A DNA stretch of 64,000 bases, from assembly GCA_017305715.1 (NCBI GenBank), contig JAFKKG010000008.1, forward strand, positions 62,001-126,000, in the 5' to 3' direction. Source of the stretch: Hyphomicrobiales bacterium. GTDB lineage: Bacteria > Pseudomonadota > Alphaproteobacteria > Rhizobiales > Xanthobacteraceae. Position numbers and translations under genes: made by a program. The number at the start of each line of letters is the position of its first letter. The first letter of the stretch is position 1. Below the pieces are notes generated by a model. That model was not told the origin of the DNA. It saw only the letters and a program-made list of their open reading frames with translations, and did no database searches. Positions 26,439-35,418 of this stretch are shown in pieces.

Positions 26439-29400
26439 TTAATCGGCAGCGATGACGCCGCCGGCGCCGAACTTGTAGTTCACCCCGACCCTGACGCCAT
26501 CGCTGGTCATTCTCGTGTTGGAGTCGAACGCGACCGCCGTGTTGGTGGCGGCCGGCGTGGTGCGCACCGAACCGAGATCCATGTGGAGATATTCGAGCCT
26601 GCCGGTCCAGTTGCCCGTCAGGCGGGTCTCCAGACCGCCTCCGACCACCCAGCCAAATCGGTAAGTGTCGGTATTCAACGCTGTCGTCGTAGCGGCACCC
26701 GCAGTGTCGAAACCGGCGACAGATGTTGAATTCGTTATCTTGCCGAACGGCACGCCTGCGGTGGCGTAGGCCATCAGGCCGGGTGTAACCAGCATCCCGA
26801 CGCGACCGCGAACCGAGGCGACCCAGCCCAGACGATAGTCCAGGCTTGCCCTCACCGTTGCGTCGAGCGGAGCGAGCGCCGCGTTGCAGATATCGCCAGG
26901 GCATATGGCGGCGCCGCGGCCGCGCTGGTTGCGATGATCGAAATCTCCCTCGATGCCGGCCACTATCCGGCCCGATACCCAGTTGTAGCCGGACTGAACG
27001 CCGAAGCTCGCAATGTCTTGGGTGGACGACGGACGGGCACCGGCGAGCGACGCGGCGGTTGCAACGTCGTCGAAGGCCGCGTTGGTGATCCCCTCACCCC
27101 TCAAATATCCGACATGGCCGCCGGCATAGAGGCCGGCCCAGTTCCATGCCGCGGCATCCGGTGCGGGACTCTTCTCGTAGCCGCCGGCCGCCGGTCGCCT
27201 GGCTCCGATGCCGGGCGGTCCGCTCGGCCGATCGACGCCGTATTTGACGTTCATGAACAGTTTGAAACCCCGTCCGGGCTGCAGGATCTCGTCCTTGTGG
27301 AATTGAACGGCGTTGCGAACGTCGGCGTTGAGCAGGTTGTCGCCAACCAGCCCGGTCGCGACCTCGACCGCGCCCCATGGCGAGTCCTTCCAGAACTTCC
27401 GATGTTCCACCTGCACCTTGACCAGATCATATCCGGCGGTCGGGGTGTCGAATTGCGGAATGTCGTTCTGCGCAAACGCATGCAGCCATCCTGCGCGCAG
27501 GAACCAGCCGTCGTTGCGCCAGTAGACGCCGCCGCCGAGACGCATCGGCGGAATCCGCGGCACGTTGCTGCCATCGGTGAACGTCGCTCGCACGACATCA
27601 TATTGGCCGTCGACGCCGAAAGTGCCGCTGGCGAGAGGCGCGACGTCCCATTGCCAGGCCAGTTCACCGCCGCGAAAGGTCGCATCGCGCTGATCGTAAT
27701 TGACCTGGATATAGTCGGTGCCGGCACCGCACGAGGCAAAGGTTTCCTGACAAAAGATGCCGGTCGCGCGCGAGAAGATGAACTTGTCGTACGACGTGTA
27801 ATAGGCGCTCGCGGCGAACCTGAAATCCCCGTCGGTGCGCTTCAGCCCGATTTCCGCGGTTTGCGCGGTTTCAATTCCGAGGTTTGCGTTACCGATCTTG
27901 AACGTCTTTTCCGAACCGTCGGGCCCTTGCGCAAACAATTCGAGGGCGCGCGGCGCCCGTTCGATGCGCTGCAACGTCAGGCTGGCGACCAGCGCGGACG
28001 GCAGATCCTTGAGGATGCCGAAACTGATGCTCTTGGGCAAATAGTCTAGCTTGGCGGCCCCCCTGCCGGGCTCGTCCGGCGGGGGCAGGAAAGTCGGCGG
28101 GAACGTAAAGGCCGTTCCCGCGACGTCGACCGCCTCGATGCGTCCCGCCAATTGGGTGCGTAACGTATCGGTGTGTCTCACTTCGTTGAGGAAGTACGCC
28201 GCCGCCGTTCGGGTCTGGGCCGGCAGCAGGATCGCCTGCCCGGCCGTATCCAGTTTCTGGTAGGCGCCCTGCGCACCGACGATGCTGGTCAGCGCACCCA
28301 GCGGCGTGGCGAACGGCGCGAGTTCGAATTCGAGCTTGCCCTCCGTTTGCCGGTTCTTGAAGGTGGCCGTGATCTCCTGAAATCCGGTCGCGGCGAGTAC
28401 GGTTTCGTCGTGCCGGTAGTCCGAATATCCCGTCCAGTACCTGACGGCCGCCAGCGCGCTTGCATCCGGACGATATTCGCCCTTGGAACTGATCTTGGTC
28501 TGCTCGAGGTCGTTGTGCTGCCGCGCATCGGCCGTCGCGATACCCGGCACATAATAGTCGCTGGTGAAGCGGGAGACGGCGATGCCGGCATAGCCGCCGT
28601 CGAACAGCCAGGAGCCGCCGACCGCGGCCCCCGCGCTTTGCGAGGCCGAGTTCGGTTGTTTCCCGTTGAAGGTGGGCGCGGGATTCGGCGGAACGAGATA
28701 GGGATAGCTCGGGACGCTGTAATCGCCGGAGGATCGCCCGTAGATGTCGGCGTGAACGGCGGCGTTGCGACTGCCCGCATCCAGCAAAAGACCGCTTTCC
28801 CATCCCCTGTTGACGCTGGTTATGCCCGATCTCAGTTCGGCCGCCACCCCTCCGGCCGGAGCGGCGGTCGGAATCCGGTTATTATTGACATCGACGATGC
28901 CGCCGACGGCTTGCGATCCGAAACGAAGCGCACCCGGTCCGCGGACGACATCAACCTTCTGGATCGCGAGCGGATCGATCGGCACCGCGTGGTCCTGCGC
29001 GATATCCGACACGTCGACCGCGCCAACGCCGTTCTCCTGAATGCGGACCTTGGCGTCCGACAATCCGCGCAGAACGGGGCGCGACGATTCCGTGGCGAGG
29101 CCCGCGGAGGTCGCACCCGGCATGGTGGCGAACAGGCTGCCAAACCCGCCATTGCTGCTGCCGGTCTGGATCTGATTGCTTCCGATGGTCGACAGGGGCG
29201 CAAACGGCGGGTTGAAGGGCGATGCGGGGTTGGCCGCAGGTGCGGGACCCGGCAGCGGCGCGGCGACCGCCGGTGCAGGTCTGCCGGACTCGCTGCGCCC
29301 CGCACGCCGCGCGGGCCGGGGCTGGCGTCCCTGCACGGTCACGAGCGGCATCTCCACTTCGGCCGGAGCATTCAGCGTGTCTTGCGGGCCGCCGGCCGTG

Positions 29401-29618
29401 GCCGGTTGCGGCTGTACCGCCTGCGATTGAACTGGCTGCGCCGGAGTTTGCCCGCTCGCCGGCGGGGCTGCCGCAGCAGGCGCTTCGCCAGGCGCCGGTG
29501 GCGCCGCTTCAGACGCCGGTGCTGCGGGTGCGGCCGTTTGCGCGAAGGCGGTCGCATGGCCCACACAGACCATTGCAAGTGTGGAGGTGCCGAGAAGAAC
29601 CATTCGTGTCGCGCGCAT
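26439..29618 (-). CDS. TonB-dependent receptor fused to an Omp25/31-like barrel
   Basis: A 1059-residue outer-membrane protein, longer than usual receptors (~650-800). Signal peptide ~1-27 (ending AFA), a low-complexity Ala/Pro stretch to ~150, plug (~150-260, including VDVVRGPGALRFGSQAVGG), and a receptor barrel ending near 795 (KLFMNVKYGVD). After a Pro/Gly linker, residues ~826-1059 form a second domain: WNWAGLYAGGHVGY, GVQSGYNWVSGRIVAGIEGDF, WTGRLEYLHMDLGSV and VGVNYKFG, as in Omp25/31 porin-like eight-stranded barrels. The plug text DHAVPIDPLAIQKVDVVRGP resembles ZnuD-like metal receptors. With adjacent exbBD-tonB and mntR it probably imports a metal, manganese by context. The fusion is in one intact frame. 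Confidence 0.9.
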   Translation of the reverse strand: MRATRMVLLGTSTLAMVCVGHATAFAQTAAPAAPASEAAPPAPGEAPAAAAPPASGQTPAQPVQSQAVQPQPATAGGPQDTLNAPAEVEMPLVTVQGRQPRPARRAGRSESGRPAPAVAAPLPGPAPAANPASPFNPPFAPLSTIGSNQIQTGSSNGGFGSLFATMPGATSAGLATESSRPVLRGLSDAKVRIQENGVGAVDVSDIAQDHAVPIDPLAIQKVDVVRGPGALRFGSQAVGGIVDVNNNRIPTAAPAGGVAAELRSGITSVNRGWESGLLLDAGSRNAAVHADIYGRSSGDYSVPSYPYLVPPNPAPTFNGKQPNSASQSAGAAVGGSWLFDGGYAGIAVSRFTSDYYVPGIATADARQHNDLEQTKISSKGEYRPDASALAAVRYWTGYSDYRHDETVLAATGFQEITATFKNRQTEGKLEFELAPFATPLGALTSIVGAQGAYQKLDTAGQAILLPAQTRTAAAYFLNEVRHTDTLRTQLAGRIEAVDVAGTAFTFPPTFLPPPDEPGRGAAKLDYLPKSISFGILKDLPSALVASLTLQRIERAPRALELFAQGPDGSEKTFKIGNANLGIETAQTAEIGLKRTDGDFRFAASAYYTSYDKFIFSRATGIFCQETFASCGAGTDYIQVNYDQRDATFRGGELAWQWDVAPLASGTFGVDGQYDVVRATFTDGSNVPRIPPMRLGGGVYWRNDGWFLRAGWLHAFAQNDIPQFDTPTAGYDLVKVQVEHRKFWKDSPWGAVEVATGLVGDNLLNADVRNAVQFHKDEILQPGRGFKLFMNVKYGVDRPSGPPGIGARRPAAGGYEKSPAPDAAAWNWAGLYAGGHVGYLRGEGITNAAFDDVATAASLAGARPSSTQDIASFGVQSGYNWVSGRIVAGIEGDFDHRNQRGRGAAICPGDICNAALAPLDATVRASLDYRLGWVASVRGRVGMLVTPGLMAYATAGVPFGKITNSTSVAGFDTAGAATTTALNTDTYRFGWVVGGGLETRLTGNWTGRLEYLHMDLGSVRTTPAATNTAVAFDSNTRMTSDGVRVGVNYKFGAGGVIAAD

Positions 29619-29672
29619 GCCGTCCCCAACCTCGATCGCGCCCCAGGAACACCCGAATAAGCCACGACACCA

Positions 29673-29694
29673 AAACGTAGGTAATGCTACATGT
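29673..29694. promoter_or_regulatory. candidate MntR box upstream of the receptor gene
   Basis: ACGTAGGTAATGCTACATGT, core GTAG-N6-CTAC (29677-29690), matches the site before exbB, including the preceding ACACCA. It lies ~60 bases upstream of the receptor start and between receptor and mntR, so it could also autoregulate mntR. Confidence 0.6.
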
Positions 29695-29834
29695 TAATGC
29701 TGAGCCGTTAACTGTCAAGACGCCTTGACCGGACGGCGCAGACCTGCGGTTTCGTGACGCGCCGCCAACTTGCAATGTGGTCGGCAGCGCGCCATGGTCT
29801 GCCTCTTCTCGACGGATTCGCCCGGAAAGGTGCA

Positions 29835-30311
29835 GTGTTGCGCAAGCCCTCGACAGATCGGGCCAAATCGGTGGCACCGCTCCCTGCGGAACAAACGCAG
29901 GCGCGCCGCTTTGGAAAAGCGCGATCGGCACGCTCGACCGCGGTTCTGGAGGATTATGTCGAGCTGATCTCCGACCTGCTCGGAACGACCGGCGAGGCGC
30001 GCCCGACCGATATCGCGCGCAGGCTGGGTGTCTCGCACCCGACGGCGATCGACACCATCGCGCGGTTGAAACGCGAAGATCTGGTGACCGCGCGGCCCTA
30101 TCGCGGGGTGTTCCTCACCGAAAAGGGCGAGAGTCTCGCCAAGCGCGTCCGCGCGCGCCACCGTCTGGTCGTGGAGGTCCTGCTGGCGCTCGGCGTCCCC
30201 CAGGAAGCCGCGGAGGCCGACGCCGAAGGCATCGAGCATCATGTTTCGGAAGTAACGATCAAGGCCTTCGCCGAATTCCTTCGCGAGACCAAGGATCGCC
30301 GCAAGGTGTGA
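29835..30311 (+). CDS. mntR: DtxR-family manganese-responsive regulator MntR
   Basis: A ~158-residue regulator. Winged helix: VLEDYVELISDLLGTTGEAR then ARRLGVSHPTAIDTIARLKR and GVFLTEKG; metal/dimer domain: RARHRLVVEVLLALGV and EADAEGIEHHVSEVTI. This is the short MntR type without an SH3-like domain. The start is uncertain: GTG at 29835 or TTG at 29838 follow GGAAAGG; an earlier GTG at 29754 would add 27 residues. It is divergent from the metal receptor gene. In this genus Mur also controls Mn genes, so assignment of the shared box to MntR is inferred from proximity. Confidence 0.9.
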   Translation: MLRKPSTDRAKSVAPLPAEQTQARRFGKARSARSTAVLEDYVELISDLLGTTGEARPTDIARRLGVSHPTAIDTIARLKREDLVTARPYRGVFLTEKGESLAKRVRARHRLVVEVLLALGVPQEAAEADAEGIEHHVSEVTIKAFAEFLRETKDRRKV

Positions 30312-30326
30312 TGGCGCTGATGCGCC

Positions 30327-31748
30327 CTACCCGTTACGGCCGGCCTTGCGTTCGGAGGATTTGCGCTCGCCGGTGACGGCATTTTCCGCCGCCCGGCTCA
30401 TCAGCGACGCATAATCGTGGCCGAACAGGACCTCGCAGAAGCGGATCGCCGCCTTGACCTGCGTCTGCCGGTAGGCACGCGCCTTGGCGTCGCCGCCGCG
30501 CAGCGACTGCACCAGCCCCTCGGTGGATTGCTCGACATAATGCTGCAGGTCGGAATAGGTCCGCAACGTGACCTCGTTGATCGCCAGTTCGCTGGCATAG
30601 GTTCGGCACACCGCGACGAAATCGATCAGGGCGGCGGTCTCCTCGACCTCCGTTTCGTCGATCTTGGGAGCACTCGAAATATCCTTGTCGGCGCGCTGAC
30701 GCAGGATGCGGCGGACGCGGCCGGGCACGCTGTCGATCTCCGACTGCAGCGAATTGGAAATGTCGGCGCGGATCGCGGTCAGCTGGCGGCCCCAGGTCGA
30801 ATCATTGCGCAGATCGAGTTCGGTGCGCAGGCCGCGCACGCCGTCATGCAGGATCTTCAGCTGCTCACCGACATTGTCGAGCTGGCCCCGTCTGATATCG
30901 GTGCGCAGACAGGCCGCCAGAAACGACAAATCATGCAGCGCCAGCGTGACGGCAATGCCGAAGGGCGTCGCGGCCACGCGGATTTCGTCATCGGATGCCG
31001 CCATCTTGATCGCCAGGCGAATGATCTGCCAGGGGGCGGCCAGCCGCTGCATGATCAGCGACAGCGCGAACGGCAGCAATTGCGGCGTTTGCAACGGGGG
31101 CGCATTCAGCGCCGAGGTGACCGAGATGATCTGGGAATCCGTGAAGGCCCGCAACTGGCTCGGCAGCCGGCCGCCCAGCGTTTCCATCGCCTCGCGCGCG
31201 CGCAGGACCGCGCCGATCGACAGCAGATCCTCGACGACGTTGGGCGGGCCGATCCGGGAGAGCGAACGGTGCCTGTCGTCGCCCGCCACCGGGGCCGCGA
31301 CCCTGGCGATCGCCTCCGCGACGGCAAGCTGGAATTTGCGTACCTCGGCTTCGAGTCCCGCGGTCGAGCCGCTCAACCTGATCTCGGCGAGCACCATCTC
31401 GAAGGCCCGCGCCTGCTCAGGCGCGCCTTCCCGGGCCAGCCATTGCCAGACTGGCTGCAGCGAGGTGCGGCGGACCTGTCCCGGCCGCATCGGAAAATTG
31501 CTTTCGATCAGGAACGGCTCGATCGGGCGGAACAGCAGCCGCGCCGGATCGTCGGAGCGCGGCCGAATTGCCTCGTCTTCCTCGGCCCCGCGCACGACCT
31601 TGCGCAATTGCTCAAGCACGAGGGTCGCGACGGCGAGGTCTTCGCCGCGCTCGATGGCACGCTCGAATCCCCGCATCAGCAGCGCCTGCGCCTGAGGCGG
31701 GAGCTGGGCGAGATAATCCCTCAGCCGCTCGGTCGATGTCTGGCTCAT
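30327..31748 (-). CDS. conserved-looking hypothetical protein, 473 residues
   Basis: I do not recognise a domain. The protein is soluble, strongly helical and rich in Leu/Ala/Arg, with no signal peptide or membrane span. The N-terminus SQTSTERLRDYLAQLPPQAQ and C-terminal half (TYASELAINEVTLRTYSDL) suggest a helical-bundle or scaffold protein. Codon use is normal for the window and it stops 15 bases from the end of mntR, tail to tail. The basic C-terminus (ERKSSERKAGRNG) could bind nucleic acid or membrane. Confidence 0.8.
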   Translation of the reverse strand: MSQTSTERLRDYLAQLPPQAQALLMRGFERAIERGEDLAVATLVLEQLRKVVRGAEEDEAIRPRSDDPARLLFRPIEPFLIESNFPMRPGQVRRTSLQPVWQWLAREGAPEQARAFEMVLAEIRLSGSTAGLEAEVRKFQLAVAEAIARVAAPVAGDDRHRSLSRIGPPNVVEDLLSIGAVLRAREAMETLGGRLPSQLRAFTDSQIISVTSALNAPPLQTPQLLPFALSLIMQRLAAPWQIIRLAIKMAASDDEIRVAATPFGIAVTLALHDLSFLAACLRTDIRRGQLDNVGEQLKILHDGVRGLRTELDLRNDSTWGRQLTAIRADISNSLQSEIDSVPGRVRRILRQRADKDISSAPKIDETEVEETAALIDFVAVCRTYASELAINEVTLRTYSDLQHYVEQSTEGLVQSLRGGDAKARAYRQTQVKAAIRFCEVLFGHDYASLMSRAAENAVTGERKSSERKAGRNG

Positions 31749-31903
31749 GCGCCCAGGTTGGATATGCGTGTGTCGTCCGGACGGTAAAGCCCGTCCACCG
31801 ACAAATCATAAAAGTGTGCGCGTTAAGAAGTCGTTTAGGAATAATGAAATCAGGGGCTGCGCGGCAGGCGCCGCCGGTAATACCTCTCCCCTTTCCGGGA
31901 CAT

Positions 31904-33280
31904 TCAGACGCCCGGAAGCACCAGTTCGGCCCGCAACCCGCCGATCGGGGCGTCGCCGAGTGCGAGGCTGCCGCCGTAAAGGCCCGCAAGATCGACCACG
32001 ATCGAAAGTCCGAGGCCGGAGCCCGGCTTGGATTCGTCGAGCCGCTGGCCGCGACGTGAGACTTGCGCGCGCTCGGCGGCCGATAGCCCGCGGCCGTCGT
32101 CGTCGACGATGATTCGCAAGCTGGGCCCGGCGCCGGGCTTCAAGGGCGGCTCGACCAGCACCTCGATCAGGACCTGCGAAGCGGCCCATTTGCAGGCATT
32201 ATCGACCAGATTGCCGGCCATCTCCTCGAGGTCCTGGCGCTCGCCGCGAAACTTCGCTTGCGGATCCGCCTTCAACTCGATGATGAGGCCGCGATCGCGG
32301 TGGATCTTCTCCATGGTCCGCCGCAATGCCTCGATCGCGGGCGCGACCTCGGTGACGGTGCCGACGACGGTGACGCGCGCGGCGATGCGGGCCCGCTCCA
32401 GATGATGGGCCACCTGATCACGCATGACATCGGCCTGCTCCAGCACCTTGCTGGCAAAGGGATCGACCGGATGGGCGGCAGCTTCGTTGACGATGACGGA
32501 CAGCGGCGTCTTGATGGCGTGGGCGAGATTGCCGACATGGGTGCGCGCGCGCTCGACGATTTCCCTGTTGGCATCGATCAGTGCATTGGTCTCGCGCGCC
32601 AGTGGCGCGATCTCGACGGGGAATTCGCCCTCGAGCCGTTCGGCACGGCCCGAGCGGATATCGGCGATCGATTCCGAAATGCGCTTGAGCGGCGCGAGTC
32701 CGAAGCGGACCTGGAAGATCGTGGTCAGCAGCAGCACGATGCCGAGCGCTGCAAACGTACCGCCGAGATAGTAGTCGAAGCTGCGCGTCTCATCGAAGAT
32801 CTCGCTGGAATCGCCGGCGACGCTGACGAGGAACTTGCCGTCGGCGCCGAGGTCGACCGGACGCTCCACCATCCTCAAATTCTGCCCCTCGGGGCCATCG
32901 ACATAGCCGAGACGGATGCCCGCCGCGGTCAGTTCAGCGCCATGTTCCTCGAGCTTCGGCAGCTTCTTGTCCCACAGCGAGCGTGATACCCGCGCCTCGC
33001 CTTTTTCGCTGTCGGTACGGACCACCTGCCAGTACCAGCCCGACAGCGGCAGTTCGAACAACGGCTCGCCGAGCGACTGGAACTGACGGTCGGGCGGCTC
33101 GTCCGGCGTTGCGACTTCGGCGATCAGGGTGCGCAGATAGAGATTGAGCCGGCGGTCGAATGCGCGCTCGGTCGCGTCGCGATAGACCGACGACAGCACC
33201 ACGCCGGTAATGACCAGGATCACCACCACCCACGCGGTCGCCGACAGGAACAACCGGGTGGCGAGCGAAGAGCCGCGCAT
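31904..33280 (-). CDS. two-component sensor histidine kinase, PhoQ/FeuQ-like
   Basis: A 458-residue membrane kinase: TM1 ~15-33, periplasmic domain ~34-170, TM2 ~171-192, HAMP-like segment, H254 in NLAHAIKTPLSVIV, and a HATPase domain with DDDGRGLS and GSGLGLSIV. HAIKTPL is the variant box of PhoQ/FeuQ-type kinases. Its response regulator gene lies 105 bases upstream on the same strand, forming a classical pair. Confidence 0.93.
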   Translation of the reverse strand: MRGSSLATRLFLSATAWVVVILVITGVVLSSVYRDATERAFDRRLNLYLRTLIAEVATPDEPPDRQFQSLGEPLFELPLSGWYWQVVRTDSEKGEARVSRSLWDKKLPKLEEHGAELTAAGIRLGYVDGPEGQNLRMVERPVDLGADGKFLVSVAGDSSEIFDETRSFDYYLGGTFAALGIVLLLTTIFQVRFGLAPLKRISESIADIRSGRAERLEGEFPVEIAPLARETNALIDANREIVERARTHVGNLAHAIKTPLSVIVNEAAAHPVDPFASKVLEQADVMRDQVAHHLERARIAARVTVVGTVTEVAPAIEALRRTMEKIHRDRGLIIELKADPQAKFRGERQDLEEMAGNLVDNACKWAASQVLIEVLVEPPLKPGAGPSLRIIVDDDGRGLSAAERAQVSRRGQRLDESKPGSGLGLSIVVDLAGLYGGSLALGDAPIGGLRAELVLPGV

Positions 33281-33385
33281 CAGCGCACGATCCCGAAAAG
33301 TGGCGGCCGGTCTTCAGACAAAAACATGCTCAAACAAAGAAGTAAGCGTGTTGCTTCGTCAACGCCTTTGATCAGGCGCCGGCAG

Positions 33386-34057
33386 TCACGCGCCGGACGC
33401 CGGCGGCGTCAAGAGATAGCCGAGCCCGCGCACGGTCTGGATGATATCGACGTCGAGCTTCTTGCGGATGCGGCCCACGAATACTTCGATGGTGTTGGAA
33501 TCGCGGTCGAAATCCTGATCGTAGAGATGCTCGACCAGTTCGGTACGCGATACCACGCGCCCGGTGTGATGCATCAGATAGGCCAGCAACCGGTATTCGT
33601 GCGACGTCATCTTGATCGGATTGCCCGACACGCTGACCCGGCCGGTGCGCGTGTCCAGCGAAACCGGGCCGCAGGTCAGCTCCGACTGGGCGTGGCCGGT
33701 CGAGCGGCGCAACAGCGCGCGGATCCGCGCCAGGATTTCTTCGAGGTGAAAGGGTTTGGCGACATAGTCGTCGGCGCCGGCATCGAAGCCCTGCACCTTG
33801 TCGCTCCAGCGGTCGCGCGCGGTGAGGATCAACACCGGCATCGCGCGGCCGTTGCGGCGCCATGCCTCCAGCACCGAGATGCCGTCCATCTTGGGCAGAC
33901 CGATGTCGAGCACCACGGCGTCATAGGGTTCGCTGTCGCCGAGATAGTGGCCCTCCTCGCCGTCGAATGCGCGATCGACCACATAACCGGCATCGGTCAG
34001 CGCGGTCGTCAGCTGACGATTGAGATCGGGGTCATCCTCAACGACAAGCAGGCGCAA
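33386..34057 (-). CDS. OmpR-family response regulator, PhoP/FeuP-like, TTG start
   Basis: A 223-residue regulator: receiver with D8/D9, phosphoacceptor D51 (AVVLDIGLPKMDG) and K near 101 (YVAKPFHLEE), then winged helix (TSHEYRLLAYLMHHTGRVV, EVFVGRIRKKL). The TTG at 34057 is preceded by GGAGG at five bases and starts exactly at the receiver strand; a TTG four codons earlier sits on top of that ribosome site. It forms a pair with the kinase gene downstream. Similarity to FeuP suggests envelope or osmotic/metal sensing, but the signal is not known. Confidence 0.93.
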   Translation of the reverse strand: MRLLVVEDDPDLNRQLTTALTDAGYVVDRAFDGEEGHYLGDSEPYDAVVLDIGLPKMDGISVLEAWRRNGRAMPVLILTARDRWSDKVQGFDAGADDYVAKPFHLEEILARIRALLRRSTGHAQSELTCGPVSLDTRTGRVSVSGNPIKMTSHEYRLLAYLMHHTGRVVSRTELVEHLYDQDFDRDSNTIEVFVGRIRKKLDVDIIQTVRGLGYLLTPPASGA

Positions 34058-34264
34058 GTTGGCCTCCAAAACTGATCTTCACAACACCTGCCCCAAGATG
34101 AGGCTCACCGGCGTGAACGGGCAATGAACAGGGCTCGCCGGGCATTGTTACTTTTTCGTCATAACGGATTGCAACGGCGCGGCGGTCCGTCGCAGGCCAA
34201 GGCCTAACATGCCGAATCGGAGGGCCCAAGGGCTTCTGAAACTGGTTGGCAGGTGAAAGGGCGG

Positions 34265-34933
34265 CTAGCGACCGGTCGCTCCCTGGACCACGATCAAATC
34301 GACGGGCCCGCCCGGCCGCTCATCATCAAAAACCCCGATCGTGAGCCGCCCGGTTTTCCAGGCGGCGGTGTCCAGATTGCTGCGGCCTCTCAGCAATTGC
34401 GGGCCGTCGGGATCATTGTCGTGGCCGTGCACCACGTGACGTTCGCCGAACCCGCCTGAATCGTCCTTCGGGTAGCGCTTCCACAACAGCGTTTCTTCGC
34501 TCTGCATCTCCAGCGGCGAGGCGGGATCAATGCCGGCATGCACGTAGAGGCGATGCGCATCGACATGGTACAGGCGCAGCCGGTCGAGCCATGCGAGATG
34601 GGTTTGCGGCACTAAAGCGGGATCGCCGCCATAGGATGCCAGCGCCGTATCGCCGCCTCGCGCGAGCCAAAAGGCCAGCTTGGCAGGGTCGCGCAGGCCC
34701 TCGATCATCATCGAATCGTGATTGCCCTTCAACGCGACGAAGCGCCAGCCGCCGCCGATACCGGGCAGCAGCCGCTCGATCACCTGCCGCGTCTGCGGGC
34801 CCTTGTCGACATAGTCGCCGATGGTGACGATGGTTCCGGCGGCCCCGGAGGCATGGGCTGAAATTTCGCCAAGCGCGCGGCTGAGCAGATCGTCGCGGCC
34901 GTGGATGTCGGGAATGACGTAGGTGAAGCTCAT
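34265..34933 (-). CDS. metallophosphoesterase, Ser/Thr protein phosphatase-like
   Basis: A 222-residue calcineurin-type phosphoesterase with all metal motifs: DIHG (residues 9-12), GDYVDKGP, GNHD, and later HAGID and VVHGHD. Small bacterial PPP/ApaH-like phosphatases have this architecture; substrate could be phosphoprotein or dinucleoside polyphosphate. The ATG at 34933 or one four codons upstream (34945) may start it; neither has a clear ribosome site. Confidence 0.88.
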   Translation of the reverse strand: MSFTYVIPDIHGRDDLLSRALGEISAHASGAAGTIVTIGDYVDKGPQTRQVIERLLPGIGGGWRFVALKGNHDSMMIEGLRDPAKLAFWLARGGDTALASYGGDPALVPQTHLAWLDRLRLYHVDAHRLYVHAGIDPASPLEMQSEETLLWKRYPKDDSGGFGERHVVHGHDNDPDGPQLLRGRSNLDTAAWKTGRLTIGVFDDERPGGPVDLIVVQGATGR

Positions 34934-35005
34934 CCGTGTGGGCATTCCCGGCTGCAGGAGGCGACTGTGCCCTTATTCCACCCGCACGTCACCTGCGGCC
35001 ATCGC

Positions 35006-35158
35006 TCAGGTCCGGAAGAACACGAACCAGACCACGCCCAGGATCAGGACCGCCAGCCCGGTCGAAGCCGTCAAAAGCGCAAGCACGGAAGGGCCGGGTT
35101 CAGCCTGACGGGCCTCGGTCGGGGTTTCTATAATCTGGCCATGTCGGCGCGTTGCCAT
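35006..35158 (-). CDS. small single-span membrane protein
   Basis: A 50-residue protein: hydrophilic N-terminus then a membrane helix (SVLALLTASTGLAVLILGVV) and a short aromatic/basic tail (WFVFFRT). GAGGT lies four bases before the ATG at 35158. Function unknown. A longer in-frame start at 35260 lacks a ribosome site. Confidence 0.6.
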   Translation of the reverse strand: MATRRHGQIIETPTEARQAEPGPSVLALLTASTGLAVLILGVVWFVFFRT

Positions 35159-35418
35159 GGGGACCTCATTTGCGTAAGTGTCTGTAATGCCAGCTTTTGC
35201 CGCCGCATCACCTGTCAAAAAGCAACGCTTGATGGGAGGTGATGTTCCGGAAATGCCCACCCCTCATTTTGCGGCCAAAAGGTCGCAGCCGAGCCTGCGG
35301 AACATGCGCTGCGGCCACAGTTAACGCCGTTGGCAGATTCTCTTCCCGCCATGTTTGAAAGCGGGTCCCCCGATGGTATTCTTGCCCCTTCGTCTGTTGC
35401 GTCTGTCGGAGTTTTCCC

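Noticed and set aside
31823-31837. TTAA-N7-TTTA as a CtrA box upstream of the 473-residue gene
   Set aside because: The second half-site deviates and nothing else in the context supports cell-cycle control.
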